Numbered from the stretch's first letter, positions 48,255-61,561 are shown. The stretch is 64,000 nt of DNA from Actinostola sp. cb2023 (GCA_033675265.1 JAUJYZ010001117.1:434001-498000), one strand, 5' to 3'. The notes: generated from the sequence alone by a model not told the origin. Translations and numbers: made by a program.

Positions 48255-48480
48255 CCTAGAGCACAGCACACCAACCACACATCCCACTCACCAACAGTGA
48301 GAGCCGCGACCTCCCTGCTGCAATGCGAGCGTGTGTGCCAATGGCCTTCCTTGGTTCGGGGCGCCCAAATGAATGAGTCTTTGTTGTTCCAAGGAACTTA
48401 CGGCACCTTTACCCGATTGCATGGGAGGCCAACTACCGAGACCCAAAGCTTCAATCACGCCGCCACGTATTGATAGTTAC
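48255..48480. other. Unexplained GC-rich segment in CACTA left end
   Basis: A roughly 225-bp stretch (from CCCTAGAGCACAGCACACC to CACGCCGCCACG) is clearly richer in G+C than its surroundings and has no convincing ORF, repeat or tRNA fold that I could find. Confidence 0.35.
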
Positions 48481-49249
48481 CTTTTACTTTCGTCGAGTAT
48501 GATACTATAACATTATTCCAGTATTTATGAATGATGTCTGTCGCTCATCTATGCATGTGGGACCCATACTGATATCGTGATGCGCATGCTCAATGTTGAA
48601 TTATAAATGACTGTATGTACCGTATGTGTATAATTAACACAGGTAGTTTTATAAACATCAATCTTTCAATTACAATGTAAATAACCACCGCAACAAATTG
48701 ACAATGAATTATCAACGAATTTACATGTAAGTGTTTTCTGGTATTTGTGTGAAGATATCACAATATTTCATTGAAATATACATAAATCCAAAGCTTATTT
48801 TTAGTGAAATAATATTAAAAAGTACTCTCATCCAGCTTTCCTTTTACAAGGAAGTACATTTACAATGTATATATTTATAAGCATGATCCAAAAAAATGTC
48901 CCCGTACCATTACTGTGTAAACAATCCCTATATTAACAGAGCAGCACTCCCTCCCCAACTTTGGCAACCTAGCTTTGACAATTATTTTCTAATGTCCAGG
49001 ATCTGTCCAGGATAGAATAGGGTGCAATTCCATACTTATTTTATTATATACTCAACTCAACTCTATAATGTTGCACTTGTTTTTACAGATTATAATATTC
49101 TCCTTTAATTTCGTACAACTATAGGAACTAATATGTACATGTAATTGAAATTAATAATCCTTAAATGAGCCTGGAAATAGGCTTACGATTGGCTTACATG
49201 TAGTAATAAAATAAACCAATACTAAATCACTTCAAACTTCCATACTCTA

Positions 49250-52200
49250 CTAGACACTGATTGCATTGGGAAGGGGAATAATTACGTTAAGGTTATCCCT
49301 TACATTATTACTTCTTTTAAATGAAGCTTCAACTGCAACACATTTTTGCTGAATTCTACATACTGGCATATAACAAAAACTAGAGTAATCCTCAAATTTG
49401 CTGCTCCACATTTCTAGTGGGCTTGAATAAATATTAGTTCCATGATATTTGGCATACCATTCCACATCAGCTAAAACATGAGTTATTTTCTGTGACTTCC
49501 CATTTTGCTTTTCAACAACAACATCGTGTATCATAAATCCTCTTATGATTGCTGGTCGCTTTGACTCATCTAGCCATTTAGCATTGACAATAGATGCATT
49601 GCTATCATTTTTACTGTCAGCATGGTAATAATACCCAGCATAAAACAAGCGTTTGAAAGATTGATAAAAATATGACACATGCCTTACATTATCATTATCA
49701 TACATGATCTGATACATTTCTTTTAGGTTCTCAACTTCAATCCTATCAAGTGCTTTTCTTTTGAAGGGTGCTAAAGGGACTTGAGCTGATGTTTGAGAAT
49801 AACTTATTTCTGTTGGATTAGGTAATTCTAAAGAAATAATTAGATCTGAGAACAGTTCACTTCTTGTGGACATTTCCAATAAGGTTCCCTCTGTCTGAAT
49901 GGAGTTATTAAGCACATCACTAAGGTGAGACATCTCTTCTGGAAATACAGCTGATAACACAAACTTGTCCCTCAGAAACTTTCTCATGATCTGCAATCCT
50001 AAATATAAGTAACTATATTAAAATGAAATGAAATACAAAAGCACACACAATAGAATATCAGCAGTGTTTCCCAGGCAAAGCTGAATAACTACAGTACATG
50101 TACCATATTTACTGTTAAAGTACCTCCCCCGATTACCTAAACGCCTCCCCAGATCAATCGTCTCCCTCGATTAAATACCTCCCCCCGATTAAGCGACCAC
50201 CTCTCCTAAGCGACCAGTTTTCCAAAAGACAAAACGTTTCCAAGTAACTGAAATCACTATAGTTGGAACCTCCCGTAAGCGACCAGAAGACTTGACCCCC
50301 CGGCGAGTAAGTCTTCCCAAATAAGCACACATCCCAAACCCCCAAAATAATTTAATAGGCGCCGCAGAGCTTAAACAAGTAAATATGGTATTAGTCATGT
50401 GTACAATGTGTATCCCACTGGCATGTACATGTACTCACCAATATTGGTGTTATTTGTATGGTAGTCTCCAAGTAGGCCATTATACCGCTCAAACGAAAAG
50501 CACCAGAAAGAGTATATTGGGCCATAATCCAAGATACAGTCCATTAGATGACCATGGAGATGCATATTTGGTGTGCATTTCTCTTTTCCATACAACTTTT
50601 CAAAGTTCTTACAAAAGGTCAACAGTTTTTGGTCAGCAATTTGACAGTTTTGCTTGGTTATAACCTTTGAGCAAAGTATTTGGCATGCATGGACAAAATC
50701 AGCCCACACATCATAGTGTTTATTTGGTATGACACCTTTCAATGCATATAAGGAATATATACAAATCCAATTTTTCCATTGGTCGGCAGTAAAACCAGAA
50801 AATCCATTGGCAATTTTACTTGGTATGCGCCCTATGTCTGAAGGGGGTTTCACTTTATTCACACGAGCTTGTAACTTGAAGAGATCATTAATCTCTAGAA
50901 TTCCTTCTTTGATCCAAGTATTAAGTACATGTTTAGCTGTTCCAAGTAATAGATTGTGCATAGGATCAATCAGTGTGAAGCGCACCGCATCATAATATGG
51001 TAGTTGATAGAGGACTGAGTATCTTACACCAGTTCTACTTGCATTTGTCTTGGCCTCAGTCATAGTACGTAGACATGATTGTCGATATGTTTCTGCGTAT
51101 GTTCTGCATTGTTCATTGGTTCTTTCTTCCCATTCACTTCTATCAAAGCCAGAATAATCTGGTTTGTCACCAAATTTTTCACGTGGAAACTTTTTGTGGC
51201 ACTTATTGCATCCTTTAACAAGAAATAATAATAGTATTTAATATTTTATACATAGAATATGAAACTGGAACGTATAAATGGTTCGCATATTATTTTTGAT
51301 ACAGCCTCGTTTGCATGTAATATTGCCATTAGCAACAATCCAAGATGGTGCGTGGTGCGCTTTAGCAAAACTCAAAACCACTGTGTGGAAATAAAATGTA
51401 TCTATCTATCTATCTGTTTGTTGTTGTCGGGCTCCCTGTGTAAAGCTACGCATGCACACTTATGGTTCATGTCTTATTTAGGACGTGAAAGCATTTATAC
51501 AAGAGGTTTTGTGTCTTATTTAAGACGCGGACAAAATCAGAACAGCTGAAAACCATGTTCTAAGATAAGTCACGTCTTATTTAGTTTGCGTCTTAAATAA
51601 GACACAAACACTGATTTTGTACCATTTATACGATCAGTTTCCGTCTTATTTAAGTCGCGTCTAATATCCCATTCACACCAAACCTTGTTTAGTGAAACTC
51701 GGTTTATTCTCGCTTTTCTAATTCGAGGGCATTTAATTTCACAATATTCAAACTTCCTGGAAATCATACTGTTAACTAAAGGACAGTTTACCAGCAGTTT
51801 TGTGCCAAAAGTTGCATGGCATTTGTAGATAATTACTAAACCTGTTTAGTTAAACCACTTTAACCCATTCGCTCCTACACCGGCCGAAACCGGCCGTAAA
51901 CATCGATAGTGCTTTGAAAAATTCTAACTTTCTGAATTTTCGTAACATCGATCTCATGGCCAGTTATTAGTGACAACTAGATAACTCTTCATATTTTAAC
52001 CTCAAGTAAACTGAATTACAGGTCCGATTTCTGGGCATTAGTTCAATTTGTTTGCCATAAAAATCAAAAATGCGTGTTTTTGACGCAATTTTACACCTCG
52101 AAAATGACCGACATTTGACTTGGATTTTCTTCCAAAATACATCCTTGCGAAACAAAACGCCACTTTCTCAGCAAACTTCCATCTCTCTTCTTGATATCGT

Positions 52201-55200
52201 CGTGAATTTTGCCCTCTCTTTTCCTTAACTCGCCGAACAATAGCCATTTCCTTAGGACCACTTTCGCTAACACGTGTTTTCCTTCTGCACGCCCGAAAAG
52301 GATGCCGGGAAACATCCGGGAATTTCGGCATAGATGTCCCCCGAAAATCCCTCTTTTAAGAATATATAGAGTGTCGAGCCACTCGGTCCTACAGGCAAAA
52401 TATTGCACCGGTTGCATTCTTTACAAGTCCAAAGTCGCCAAAAATGCCTTTGTAGGGTCCTGGAATCCAACACAGAAAGACCAGAGAGACGATTTCACTT
52501 TGAGTCCGCCATTTTGGAAAATTTGATCGAGCTGCCGAAATTTGTTCGTGAATTCGTATCTTCCTCCTGAGTTCTTCCAGGAGAACGGTCTCTACCACAC
52601 CAGTCAAGCTTAATGATGCTGTCCTGGGGGCTTCTGTGGTGAATAATGGCTATAAACACTCTAAAAATGCAAAATTGACCGCTCCTAGTAGCTACGAGAT
52701 GCCGTTCCTCGAGGAGATTCACCAAAAGAGAAAGATTACGTCAGAACCTGAGCCCGTGGGCTTTCAGAACTGTCAAGATTTCCATGGAAACCCCTATATA
52801 TGGAATCGAAATTTCCTATGGCGTGATTAGGTCCAGAAAATCGCTAAAAAACTCAAAATAGCTCAGGAGCGAATGGGTTAAACAAAAAAATAAAATAAAA
52901 TATGAGGTCACGTGACCAGGACTTTTGTCACCTCCGGGAAGAAGTTAGGGTTGGGGTTAACTCAAAACTAGGGTTAGGGCAACGATTCAGGCTTAGGGTT
53001 ATTTTTTTTTGCCCTTGGGTTAAGTTCTGGAAGCTAGGGTTAGATTTGACTGAAGGCTGGCTTAGGGGCTAGGGCTAGTCACGTGACAAGCATCACTCCC
53101 CCCCTGGATCACCATAGGGTGAGTGTGACCATTGGTCTGACTAATATCCACGACAACTATTCTTCTCTGCTGTCTAAATTTCACAATGACCACTCCCTCA
53201 ACTTTGACTTTTTGACCTATATGTAAAATTGGGCTTTTGAGGTCTATAACAAATACCCTCCCCCCCTAAGTCCTTCAATCAAGCTCAGTTTCAAATAAAA
53301 TTTGGCATGTATAACCGTCTTAGGTAGACTTAATGTTTTAAATAGTTTTTGGTAGGAAAAATGGCAAGTCAGTGAAAAAAAAAAAAAAAAAAATGTCCTT
53401 ATTTAACCCATTCGCTCCTACACCGGCCGAAACCGGCCGTAAACATCGATAGTGCTTTGAAAAATTCTAACTTTCTGAATTTTCGTAACATCGATCTCAT
53501 GGCCAGTTATTAGTGACAACTAGATAACTCTTCATATTTTAACCTCAAGTAAACTGAATTACAGGTCCGATTTCTGGGCATTAGTTCAATTTGTTTGCCA
53601 TAAAAATCAAAAATGCGTGTTTTTGACGCAATTTTACACACCTCGAAAATGACCGACATTTGACTTGGATTTTCTTCCAAAATACATCCTTGCGAAACAA
53701 AACGCCACTTTCTCAGCAAACTTCCATCTCTCTTCTTGATATCGTCGTGAATTTTGCCCTCTCTTTTCCTTAACTCGCCGAACAATAGCCATTTCCTTAG
53801 GACCACTTTCGCTAACACGTGTTTTCCTTCTGCACGCCCGAAAAGGATGCCGGGAAACATCCGGGAATTTCGGCATAGATGTCCCCCGAAAATCCCTCTT
53901 TTAAGAATATATAGAGTGTCGAGCCACTCGGTCCTACAGGCAAAATATTGCACCGGTTGCATTCTTTACAAGTCCAAAGTCGCCAAAAATGCCTTTGTAG
54001 GGTCCTGGAATCCAACACAGAAAGACCAGAGAGACGATTTCACTTTGAGTCCGCCATTTTGGAAAATTTGATCGAGCTGCCGAAATTTGTTCGTGAATTC
54101 GTATCTTCCTCCTGAGTTCTTCCAGGAGAACGGTCTCTACCACACCAGTCAAGCTTAATGATGCTGTCCTGGGGGCTTCTGTGGTGAATAATGGCTATAA
54201 ACACTCTAAAAATGCAAAATTGACCGCTCCTAGTAGCTACGAGATGCCGTTCCTCGAGGAGATTCACCAAAAGAGAAAGATTACGTCAGAACCTGAGCCC
54301 GTGGGCTTTCAGAACTGTCAAGATTTCCATGGAAACCCCTTATATGGAATCGAAATTTCCTATGGCGTGATTAGGTCCAGAAAATCGCTAAAAAACTCAA
54401 AATAGCTCAGGAGCGAATGGGTTAAACCATGTTTAAGCCTTGGTATGAACGGGGTATATAAGATAAGACGCGTCTTATTTTTCTCGTATAAATGGCACTA
54501 TTTTGTCATTTGGTCTATGATTTTACAATAATACTGTTAGCAGTAATACAAAACTGTATAACATACCTCTATTTGCACCATGTCCTACAAATCCCCCACA
54601 TTTTCTTGTTGCTGGAATATCACTGGATAATGCCAGAAGTGCAGCTCTATACTTTTCGTATATTCCATTTCCACTATCAAGAAGCACTCCATCCCAAAGG
54701 TCGATCAAGTCATTTATTAGTGGCTGCAGAAAAGTGTTGATATGTAACTTGGGCTCTTTAGGTCCAGGGATTATACCAACAATAATCGCATTCTCCGGTT
54801 TAAACCGCTGTTCCCTTGGAAGATTCATTACTACCAAGTATATCACACCAAGACTATGTATCCCATGCTTTGTAGGTTGGAACCAATCAACATTAAGCAT
54901 CAACCCAAAGTTGTTAGGAGAAGAAAGGAAAGGCTCACCATCTACGTTTTGTAACTCCTTCCAAATACGTCCCTCATATACATCCCCCAAGATGTCAGTA
55001 TTCAAATTACTCCTATTTCGCCACAGTTCACAATCACTTTGGAAATTAGGTCTTTTAATCAAATCTTGGAGAGATTCTGTGATTTTTTTGTAGCAATACA
55101 TCTTCTTTGGATAGAAGTAGTTATTTCCACTACGAGACCTTTTTTGATTCATTAGTATTGCACCACAGGGCTTTCTCCTACTTTTGTGAGGATGCAGAGG

Positions 55201-57499
55201 ATAAACAACATTTGAGCACTTTGCAGATACTCTTTGGCCATTCGGCTTTGTAATCACACAGTTCTCCAGATTATATAAAGACTGGCACATAGGACACACA
55301 GCATACTTGTCAAATTCATCCTTCTCCATGCAAAGAGACTTTCTAATCATATAAATTGTTTCTGGTATTGTGCTTGCAAAATCTTGAAGTGTATGAAGTT
55401 CACATACTTCTGCCAAATAACATAATAATCCTTTAAAGAACTTTAAAAGTATCAAAATAGCTTTGTCTGATACTTTATACAATGTTTGCCAAAGTAAAAG
55501 AAACAGTAAGAGTGTTCTTGACTCAGTCGATGTGCTGTGTGTATCTGGAGCACCTGTTTCTTGACTTGGATCATTGCCATTCTCAAGAGATTCTACACAA
55601 ACTCCACCATCCCTCTCCTCTATATCCTGAAAAGTAAATAACATACAAATTTACATGTAAACACCATTATTTCAATATTATGCTACAATTTTACAAGGGG
55701 AGGGGAGGGGAGGGGAGGGAGCTGTTTGACAGTAGATTTCATGCAGACACTACATATTTAGTATATTATATGTTGTAGGCTAAAATGATTTTTGGTTTAA
55801 CTTAAATTGAACTGGTTTAATTTAAATTGAACCAAGGGATCATTTTAAACTACAACATGTACATAAGATGTTTTGATGGTACGGGTGGGCAGGTCGGTTT
55901 GTATCATTGTAAGATGAATGTCCTGGGTGCTGGTAAAAAAAAGCTGACAAATCAGTATGGTATATAATAAAGCAGTAGCTGTATTAAATAATAATTGTAG
56001 AATACAGTAGCTGAGTGTTTGTAATATCATTCCATACTCTTATATTAATGGAGAGTTTGTTTGCAACAAGCCAATTATTAGAAAATTTGTCAAGTTCAGA
56101 GTTCATTATGTTTTATAAGTCCCATGGCTCGACATTGTATTTTGTTCTGGACCGTTCTGGTTTCGGTGAGTTTAATTTTTGCAAATAATGTGATTACCAG
56201 CAAGCTGGCCAATCAACTTCTTTGACAGAATTGGTTCAAAAATGACATCACAGTACAGGAATTCTGTACTGACAACGCAGACGCTACTTTGCGGGAGACC
56301 CTGTGGCGCGACCGCCAAAAAGCGGCTGTATTCGCAGGCTAGCCCCACTAGAGTGCACATGATATTACAGGCCATTGGGTAGGTAATAATTACTGTCAAA
56401 ACTATTCACATGCAAATCAGATTGTTTGTTTATCATGTGCACTCTAGATGAAAATGAATTGAACAAGACCAGCGTTGTTTGCCTATTCTCAATTCTCTGA
56501 GAACCCCGCAACACTAGCAAACACTATTCAAAACAAAGAAAGGTAGACTCGCCTAATTGCATACATTTGTACTTGTCACTGCACTATCCTCACTACATGT
56601 TGTGCTTACATAAAACAAAATATTTCATAACAACTACGGTAATCCCTCACCAAACCTTATACACAACTACTAGCAATGCATTCACCATCAACATTCACTG
56701 CTGTTAGGTAGCCTAGTTTATTATTATTATTAGGATAACCCTAGTACTATGGTAACCCCTAGGGCCTTATTTATTACTGTAGTATTAATCTGATTCTATT
56801 GTGATTATACATAATTAACTAAGACACGTGATTGATGTAATGTGCATATCAAAGTTTGAGCTAGCTGCAAGATAACTAAAAGGACCCACAGGTCACCACA
56901 GTTACATGTAACTCTGTATTTTAAGATTTGAGCAATATAAGCTTATACCTTGTCTAGTTCCACACAATTGTCTTCGCTGTTCACGTCACTGTTACTGCTA
57001 GATCCATCCAGCTCACTTGAAGTATTGTCTTCGCTGCTACATTCATCCATATCACTTGCAATGCTACTTTCATATTGAGAAAAGTTTTCTATTTCATCTT
57101 CCAAGCACTCAGCATTACATGGATCCTCGCTGTCAGATTCTGTTTCGTTGGGATTGTCATTTATAGCAGCATCGACACTGATCGTGTTGTCTCTTTCGTC
57201 TCTTGACGAGTTTCCATAAAGAGCTCGATGTTCATAAAATGTCGATTTACTTACAAGTCCCTTGCAGTGCTGACAATAGTATCTACCATTAAAGGGTTTG
57301 GAGTCTGTTTTTAAAAACAAAGAAAAGTTCACTCAGTTACGAATGACGGCAAGGTTGCGCTAACAGATTGCAACTGAAATTTTAGATACTTACTGTCATT
57401 TAAACTTTGTTGAATCAAAGCATTGCAGGGCAGATGATCGTAGTACTGAGTTTTTGCCAGCCAAGTATCGCATTTTTGGCAAAACCTTTTGTTTGACAT
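49250..57499 (-). CDS. CACTA (EnSpm) transposase, 5 exons, 1014 aa
   Basis: Exons 57499-57394, 57304-56949, 55626-54567, 51212-50439 and 49998-49250 are all GT-AG and in phase: 3045 nt, no stop or frameshift. The start is the ATG of MSNKRFCQKCDTW. Two Cys/His motifs open the protein (FCQKC..YYDH and YYCQHC..FYEH), probably DNA-binding zinc fingers, followed by an acidic, Ser-rich linker. Exon 3 has another zinc motif (CPMCQSLYNL), then the catalytic region: GRIWKELQ, LMLNVDWFQPTKHG, FKPENAIIVGIIPGPKEPKL and SDIPATRKCGGFVGH. Exon 4 has GCNKCHKKF, LIDPMHNLLLGTAKH (family signature) and PNMHLHGHLMDCILDYG. The Asp of VDWF and of CGG-preceding SDIP fit known catalytic positions. The largest intron (51213-54566) holds two nested TTAA elements. 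The enzyme cuts and pastes DNA between CACTG ends. Confidence 0.93.
50110..50345. repeat. AAGCGACCAC-type dispersed repeat in transposase intron 4
   Basis: CCCCGATTAAGCGACCACCTCTCCTAAGCGACCAG and related lines are similar to the motif cluster at 3108-3430. It lies in the intron 49999-50438. Confidence 0.55.
51864..52877. mobile_element. TTAA-flanked element, copy 1 (1014 bp)
   Basis: Ends CCCATTCGCTCCT and AGGAGCGAATGGG are inverted repeats flanked by TTAA (51860-51863 and 52878-52881). This suits piggyBac-like or Kolobok superfamilies. No transposase is encoded; the ~105-codon ORFs on both strands are not recognisable. It is nested in the large intron of the CACTA transposase. Confidence 0.88.
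52882..53402. other. Spacer between the two TTAA copies
   Basis: It contains GGTTAGGGTT-like tracts (52948-53065), an 18-bp poly-A at about 53376 and no ORF of note. This is unique intron sequence of the CACTA element, as far as I can see. Confidence 0.4.
53407..54421. mobile_element. TTAA-flanked element, copy 2 (1015 bp)
   Basis: Same orientation, ends and TTAA flanks (53403-53406 and 54422-54425) as copy 1. I noticed only two small length differences: CACACCTCG versus CACCTCG near 53638, and TTATATGG versus ATATATGG near 54340. Such near-identity implies very recent spread or gene conversion. Confidence 0.9.
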
Positions 57500-57908
57500 G
57501 TTAAAATACTTTCTTGATGTGAATGCCGAATGTAAACATACAATGGGTAGCTCTGGCGGTGTCCAAAGGTCAACTTCAGAACGAGGCTAACATTGTCCAT
57601 CATCCTTTGCCATTTCACGTGTCTTTCACGTGGCAATAAAATACTGTGTTTTCATTGGAGAATAGGTGTTTACCTGAAAAGCGCGGGCTCTTTGCATTAG
57701 ATCACTGTGTGCCGAAGCACGCTAGACCACTTTTGCTTGTTAGCCTCTGTTAGCGACAACAAAAGCACAGCAGAAGCACTATTCTAGTTCAATTAAAACG
57801 ACACGGTTTTATACAGTTACTTACGGTATATTACAGTTACTTACGCTTTTGTTAAAGATTTTATTCCAAAGTCTTTATCGATCCTCGAAGAGTTACACAG
57901 CAATCATC
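57500..57908. promoter_or_regulatory. ~410-bp bidirectional promoter region of the CACTA element
   Basis: It lies between the divergent start codons of the transposase and the accessory gene. It contains CTTTCACGTG pairs near 57612-57632 and TACAGTTACTTACG repeated at 57815-57846. No TATA box stands out. Shared control is inferred from layout. Confidence 0.5.
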
Positions 57909-60900
57909 ATGCCTTTTACTGCTGGATCCTTTTTTAACACATCAGCGTCTTCTTCATCAAGCGATAGTGCTGAACCAACAAGACATCGTGGAACTTCCAA
58001 CACTCGGGACGCTAATGCTTCACAGCCGAGCAGTTCAGCTGGTCATCGACAACGTGAGAGACAAATGGTTGTCTCGTCAGCTGAGCTCGGACGGCTGTTT
58101 GACGGCATCAAAGAAGTAAGCAATGCCGTCAAACAGCAAGGAGAGTCCATCAACAAAATGGCGGAGGAATTGTCAAAATGCCGCCAAGACACGGCCGAAC
58201 TAAAGGAGGAGATCGCTTCATTGAAAGAGGATGAAGAACAGTTCATGGAGGCAGGACATTCTGGTCCTTTACCAAAAGGAGTGAAGGTAACTAATCCAGT
58301 AATCAGTCCCCAACAGAAATATTGTTTTATACTGGTACCTTTAAGACTTATACTATGCTTAGAATTGTCTGAAAAAATAATTCACAAAGTAAAGTGGCAA
58401 GATTGAGGCAGATTGTAGTGAAATCGTGAACATGATCCGTAATCATAGGGCATGGCTTTTGTTTCAGGAAGATGTACGTAACCTGCATAACCAACAAGAT
58501 GACGACCACCAGTATCGCGGCAGAGAGAAGTAAGATTAATATGAACAATGCCACAAAGTAATGTTGTTTTATTTGTTTCGTGTAGTAGTAAAGAAAAGAG
58601 TGCTTCGTGTAGTAAAAAGAGTACTTGTGCTCTCACAACGACCGAAGCAAACTAACTCGCCACGTGCCTCAAAGAGACGCGCGGTACGATCTCCTCGACC
58701 TAAGGGGGGAGGGGAGAGTATTGGGTGTTTTTTTTTTCCCAGACACCGCACTGGAACTTACCTTTTTTGCTCAAATATTTTGCTCAAATCTCTTAATTAC
58801 TGTTTGTTTTTACTAATTTATTTTTTTCCTATGTTTTCTTTTATAGAATTGATACCCCACACAACTGTGCTGTCCGTCATTTTCTTGCTCAAACATTGTT
58901 AAAGGAACCTAACTATGGGTATGACAAGGGTACTATTAAACGTAAGTCATTCATGTGCTTCATATATTTAAGAAATATAACATGTGTGTGTCTGTCTCTG
59001 TACATAAACATCTAGAGTGTATATAAAAGTGCATCTAATCCGTAGTATGATATTTTGAAAATCATTTATAAATGAATTGCAAAGTGACATGATTCTGAGG
59101 ATGTGGACTTTGCATTTTATGAGGGTTTGAAATATAAAAATGCAAATGAGATTATGTCAAACCAGGCAAAAAGAAAATTAATGCTAATGTTTAATTTGTA
59201 TATCATTATTATATATCATTTAGTTGATATTTTGGTCATATCACTCATCAAAAGAAAAGACAAATCCTGGTTAGATGTCGCCACATTTGCATTTTAAAAT
59301 GTCAAGTCTGAATTGAAAAGTCCATATCAAGAACAATTAAACCATGTTTAGAAGTGATTTTTAAAATACATGTATATATCAAATACTGGGTTAGGTGTAG
59401 TTTAATAATATCACAGGGCAGCAATACTTTCAACTACATTTGCTTTAATGAAATAGTGTGCCTGTGCTTTGATTTAAGGTGCAGTAATACGGGCAACAAA
59501 ATCGTGCAACTTGTCGCGCAACATTTTCAGATTGTTGCGTTGCAAGTTGCAAAGCAATGTTTCTCGTATTACCATTGTTCGTGCAACTTGTCGCGCAACA
59601 AATTAAATTTTCGGTCATTTGCTGCAGGTTGCAAAACTTTGTTGCATGAAGTAGAAAGAGCTTCTACTTTGCGCAACAAAGTTTTGCAACCTGCAACACG
59701 AAAATGTGTTGCGCGACAAGTTGCGCGAACGGTGGTAATACGAGAAACATTGCTCTGCAACTTGCAACGCAACAATGATGTGCTTCAAGTTGCACGATTT
59801 TGTTGCCCGTATTAAGGTGCAGTAATACGGGCAACACAATCGTGCAACTTGTCGCGCAACATTGTTGCGTTGCAAGTTGCAGAGCAATGTTTCTCGTATT
59901 ACCACCGTTCGCGCAACTTGTCGTGCAACACATTTTCGTGTTGCAGGTTGCAAAACTTTGTTGCGCAAAGTAGAAGCTCTTTCTACTTCGTGCAACAAAG
60001 TTTTGCAACCTGCAACAAATGACCGAAAATTTAATTTGTTGCGCGACAAGTTGCACGAACGATGGTAATACGAGAAACATTGCTTTGCAACTTGCAACGC
60101 AACAATCTGAAAATGTTGCGCGACAAGTTGCACGATTTTGTTGCCCGTATTACCGCACCTTTACCGCACCTTTAAGAGAGAATATCATATTAATACATAT
60201 AATATATTTTCAGGTGCTGCAACAAGATACTTCGAAACTAAAAGGCAGCACTATTTGGACAGTTTGCCTGAGAGGAAAGAGATGTCGGAAAAGAAGCAGA
60301 AAGACAAAGCTCTGACATCAAGAAGGAGAAGGGTAAGTAAACAAACAACAACTCCAACACTAATACATATGCAAAATCATCAATAGATTAACTCAATCAA
60401 GATGGGCATTTACATATTACACTGCAACACTTTTAAAGGCTCAGACACTCAATGCGACTTTTCTTGCAACGTTGCTCGTAACAGTTGCAGAAGTAGGATA
60501 TAGTTCTACTTTTGCAACCGTTGCGCACAACGATCGTGTAACGCCCCATAAAAACCTTGTTGCGCGCAACGCTGCAAGAAAAGTTGCATCGTTTGTCTGG
60601 GCCTTTAAAGGTGTACCACCTTTCATGTATTTGTATATACCAATATCATAAGTCCGTACCTTTAAAATAGACCAACTAAAACGTTTACAGTACGAATTGC
60701 TTAGGCCATCAGAAAGAACGCTGGGTTGTTATAGACAATGTATTCAAGAAATAATTACGGGTCAATAATTGTACATGTTTATCAACTGAGTGGTAATGAG
60801 CCTCGTTTTCATGTTTTTCACATTATAAAGCGCTGATAACTTCGCAGGAATTTAATTTGTATTCTTAAAACTCACAGACATAGTTTCTTTGAACATTAAT

Positions 60901-61561
60901 TTGTCAATCTGTTATGCTACTTTACCCGATCACATTTTGACTTTGTGCTTGAAGTAACGGTATTCAAATACATTATAAGAGTGTCATGCTGATATTCACT
61001 TGCCACCCTATTTATTTTCTTTATGCTACCCTATTTTGTTTTTCTATTTATTTATATATATATATATATTTTTATTAACAGCTCTATGTTCAAAGAATGA
61101 AGGTTGCTTCTGAAGAGGACAAAGAGAGCCTGAATGGAATCACTCATAATTTTATGAGTGATGAAGAGGATGGGGAGGAGAGAGGTGTGTGGGTGGTGAG
61201 AAGTCCATCTTGGAGAAGTCAAAACCTCAACACAATCCTGGAAAGACTCCAAGAAAAGGTGGCTTCTCAGGATGTGTCTTCACGCCACCCAAAATATCGA
61301 AGAGTGAGGGGCCGTCCCTCATCAAGGTCTGCTCCATCAAATGCCCCATCTTGGGCATTGAATGAACAAGGTGTCGATGAAACAGAAGGTGGTACAAGCG
61401 ATGTATCTGACCATGACCAGCCTGATGCTATAGCATGCAGTACACCATGCAGCACACCATTGAACAATGCTGCTTCGCCTGTTGAGAGGGAAGAAGATGA
61501 TGAAAATATCCAAATACCAAGACCGCGAAAAAAAGCCAAAAAGAAGAAAAGAAGACTTTAA
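57909..61561 (+). CDS. CACTA accessory protein, 5 exons, 377 aa
   Basis: Exons 57909-58286, 58468-58529, 58847-58941, 60214-60332 and 61082-61561 join in phase at GT-AG sites (1134 nt with stop). The start MPFTAGSFF has an in-frame upstream ATG at 57849 as an alternative. Residues 1-60 are Ser-rich. About 62-112 is a coiled coil (ELGRLFDGIKEVSNAVKQQG, then INKMAEELSKCRQDTAELKE). The middle has DTPHNCAVRHFLAQTLL and ATRYFETKRQHYLDSL, followed by a very basic stretch and an acidic-basic tail ending RKKAKKKKRRL, a likely nuclear signal. I do not recognise the family with confidence. It faintly recalls C14orf93-like proteins seen in other animal EnSpm elements. Position and basic character suggest a role like plant TnpA, binding subterminal repeats; that is inference. 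Confidence 0.85.
59483..60162. mobile_element. Two adjacent ~335-350-bp palindromic MITEs
   Basis: Unit 1 (59483-59813) and unit 2 (59813-60162) both start AGTAATACGGGCAACA and end in its mirror TGTTGCCCGTATTA. Both are full-length palindromes built from GTTGCGCGACAAGTTGC and CTTTGTTGC..GTAGAAAGAGC parts. They lie in intron 3 of the accessory gene. Confidence 0.85.
60433..60608. mobile_element. 176-bp palindromic MITE
   Basis: TTAAAGGCTCAGACA and TGTCTGGGCCTTTAA ends enclose GCGACTTTTCTTGCAACGTTGC and its mirror. It lies in intron 4 of the accessory gene and resembles the larger palindromes upstream in its GTTGC content. Confidence 0.75.

Noticed and set aside
49100..49249. Chance that the CACTA left end lies just past the transposase stop.
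   Set aside because: No CACT-type inverted end pairs there; the only matching pair with a 3-bp duplication is 47513 and 62637.
52038..54405. Matching ~60-108-codon ORFs present twice.
   Set aside because: They repeat only because the two TTAA elements are nearly identical; overlapping frames on both strands are open and none looks like a protein domain.
59354..60133. Cys-rich ORFs on both strands (CRLQNFVAQ-like).
   Set aside because: Mirror translations of the palindromic MITEs inside an intron.
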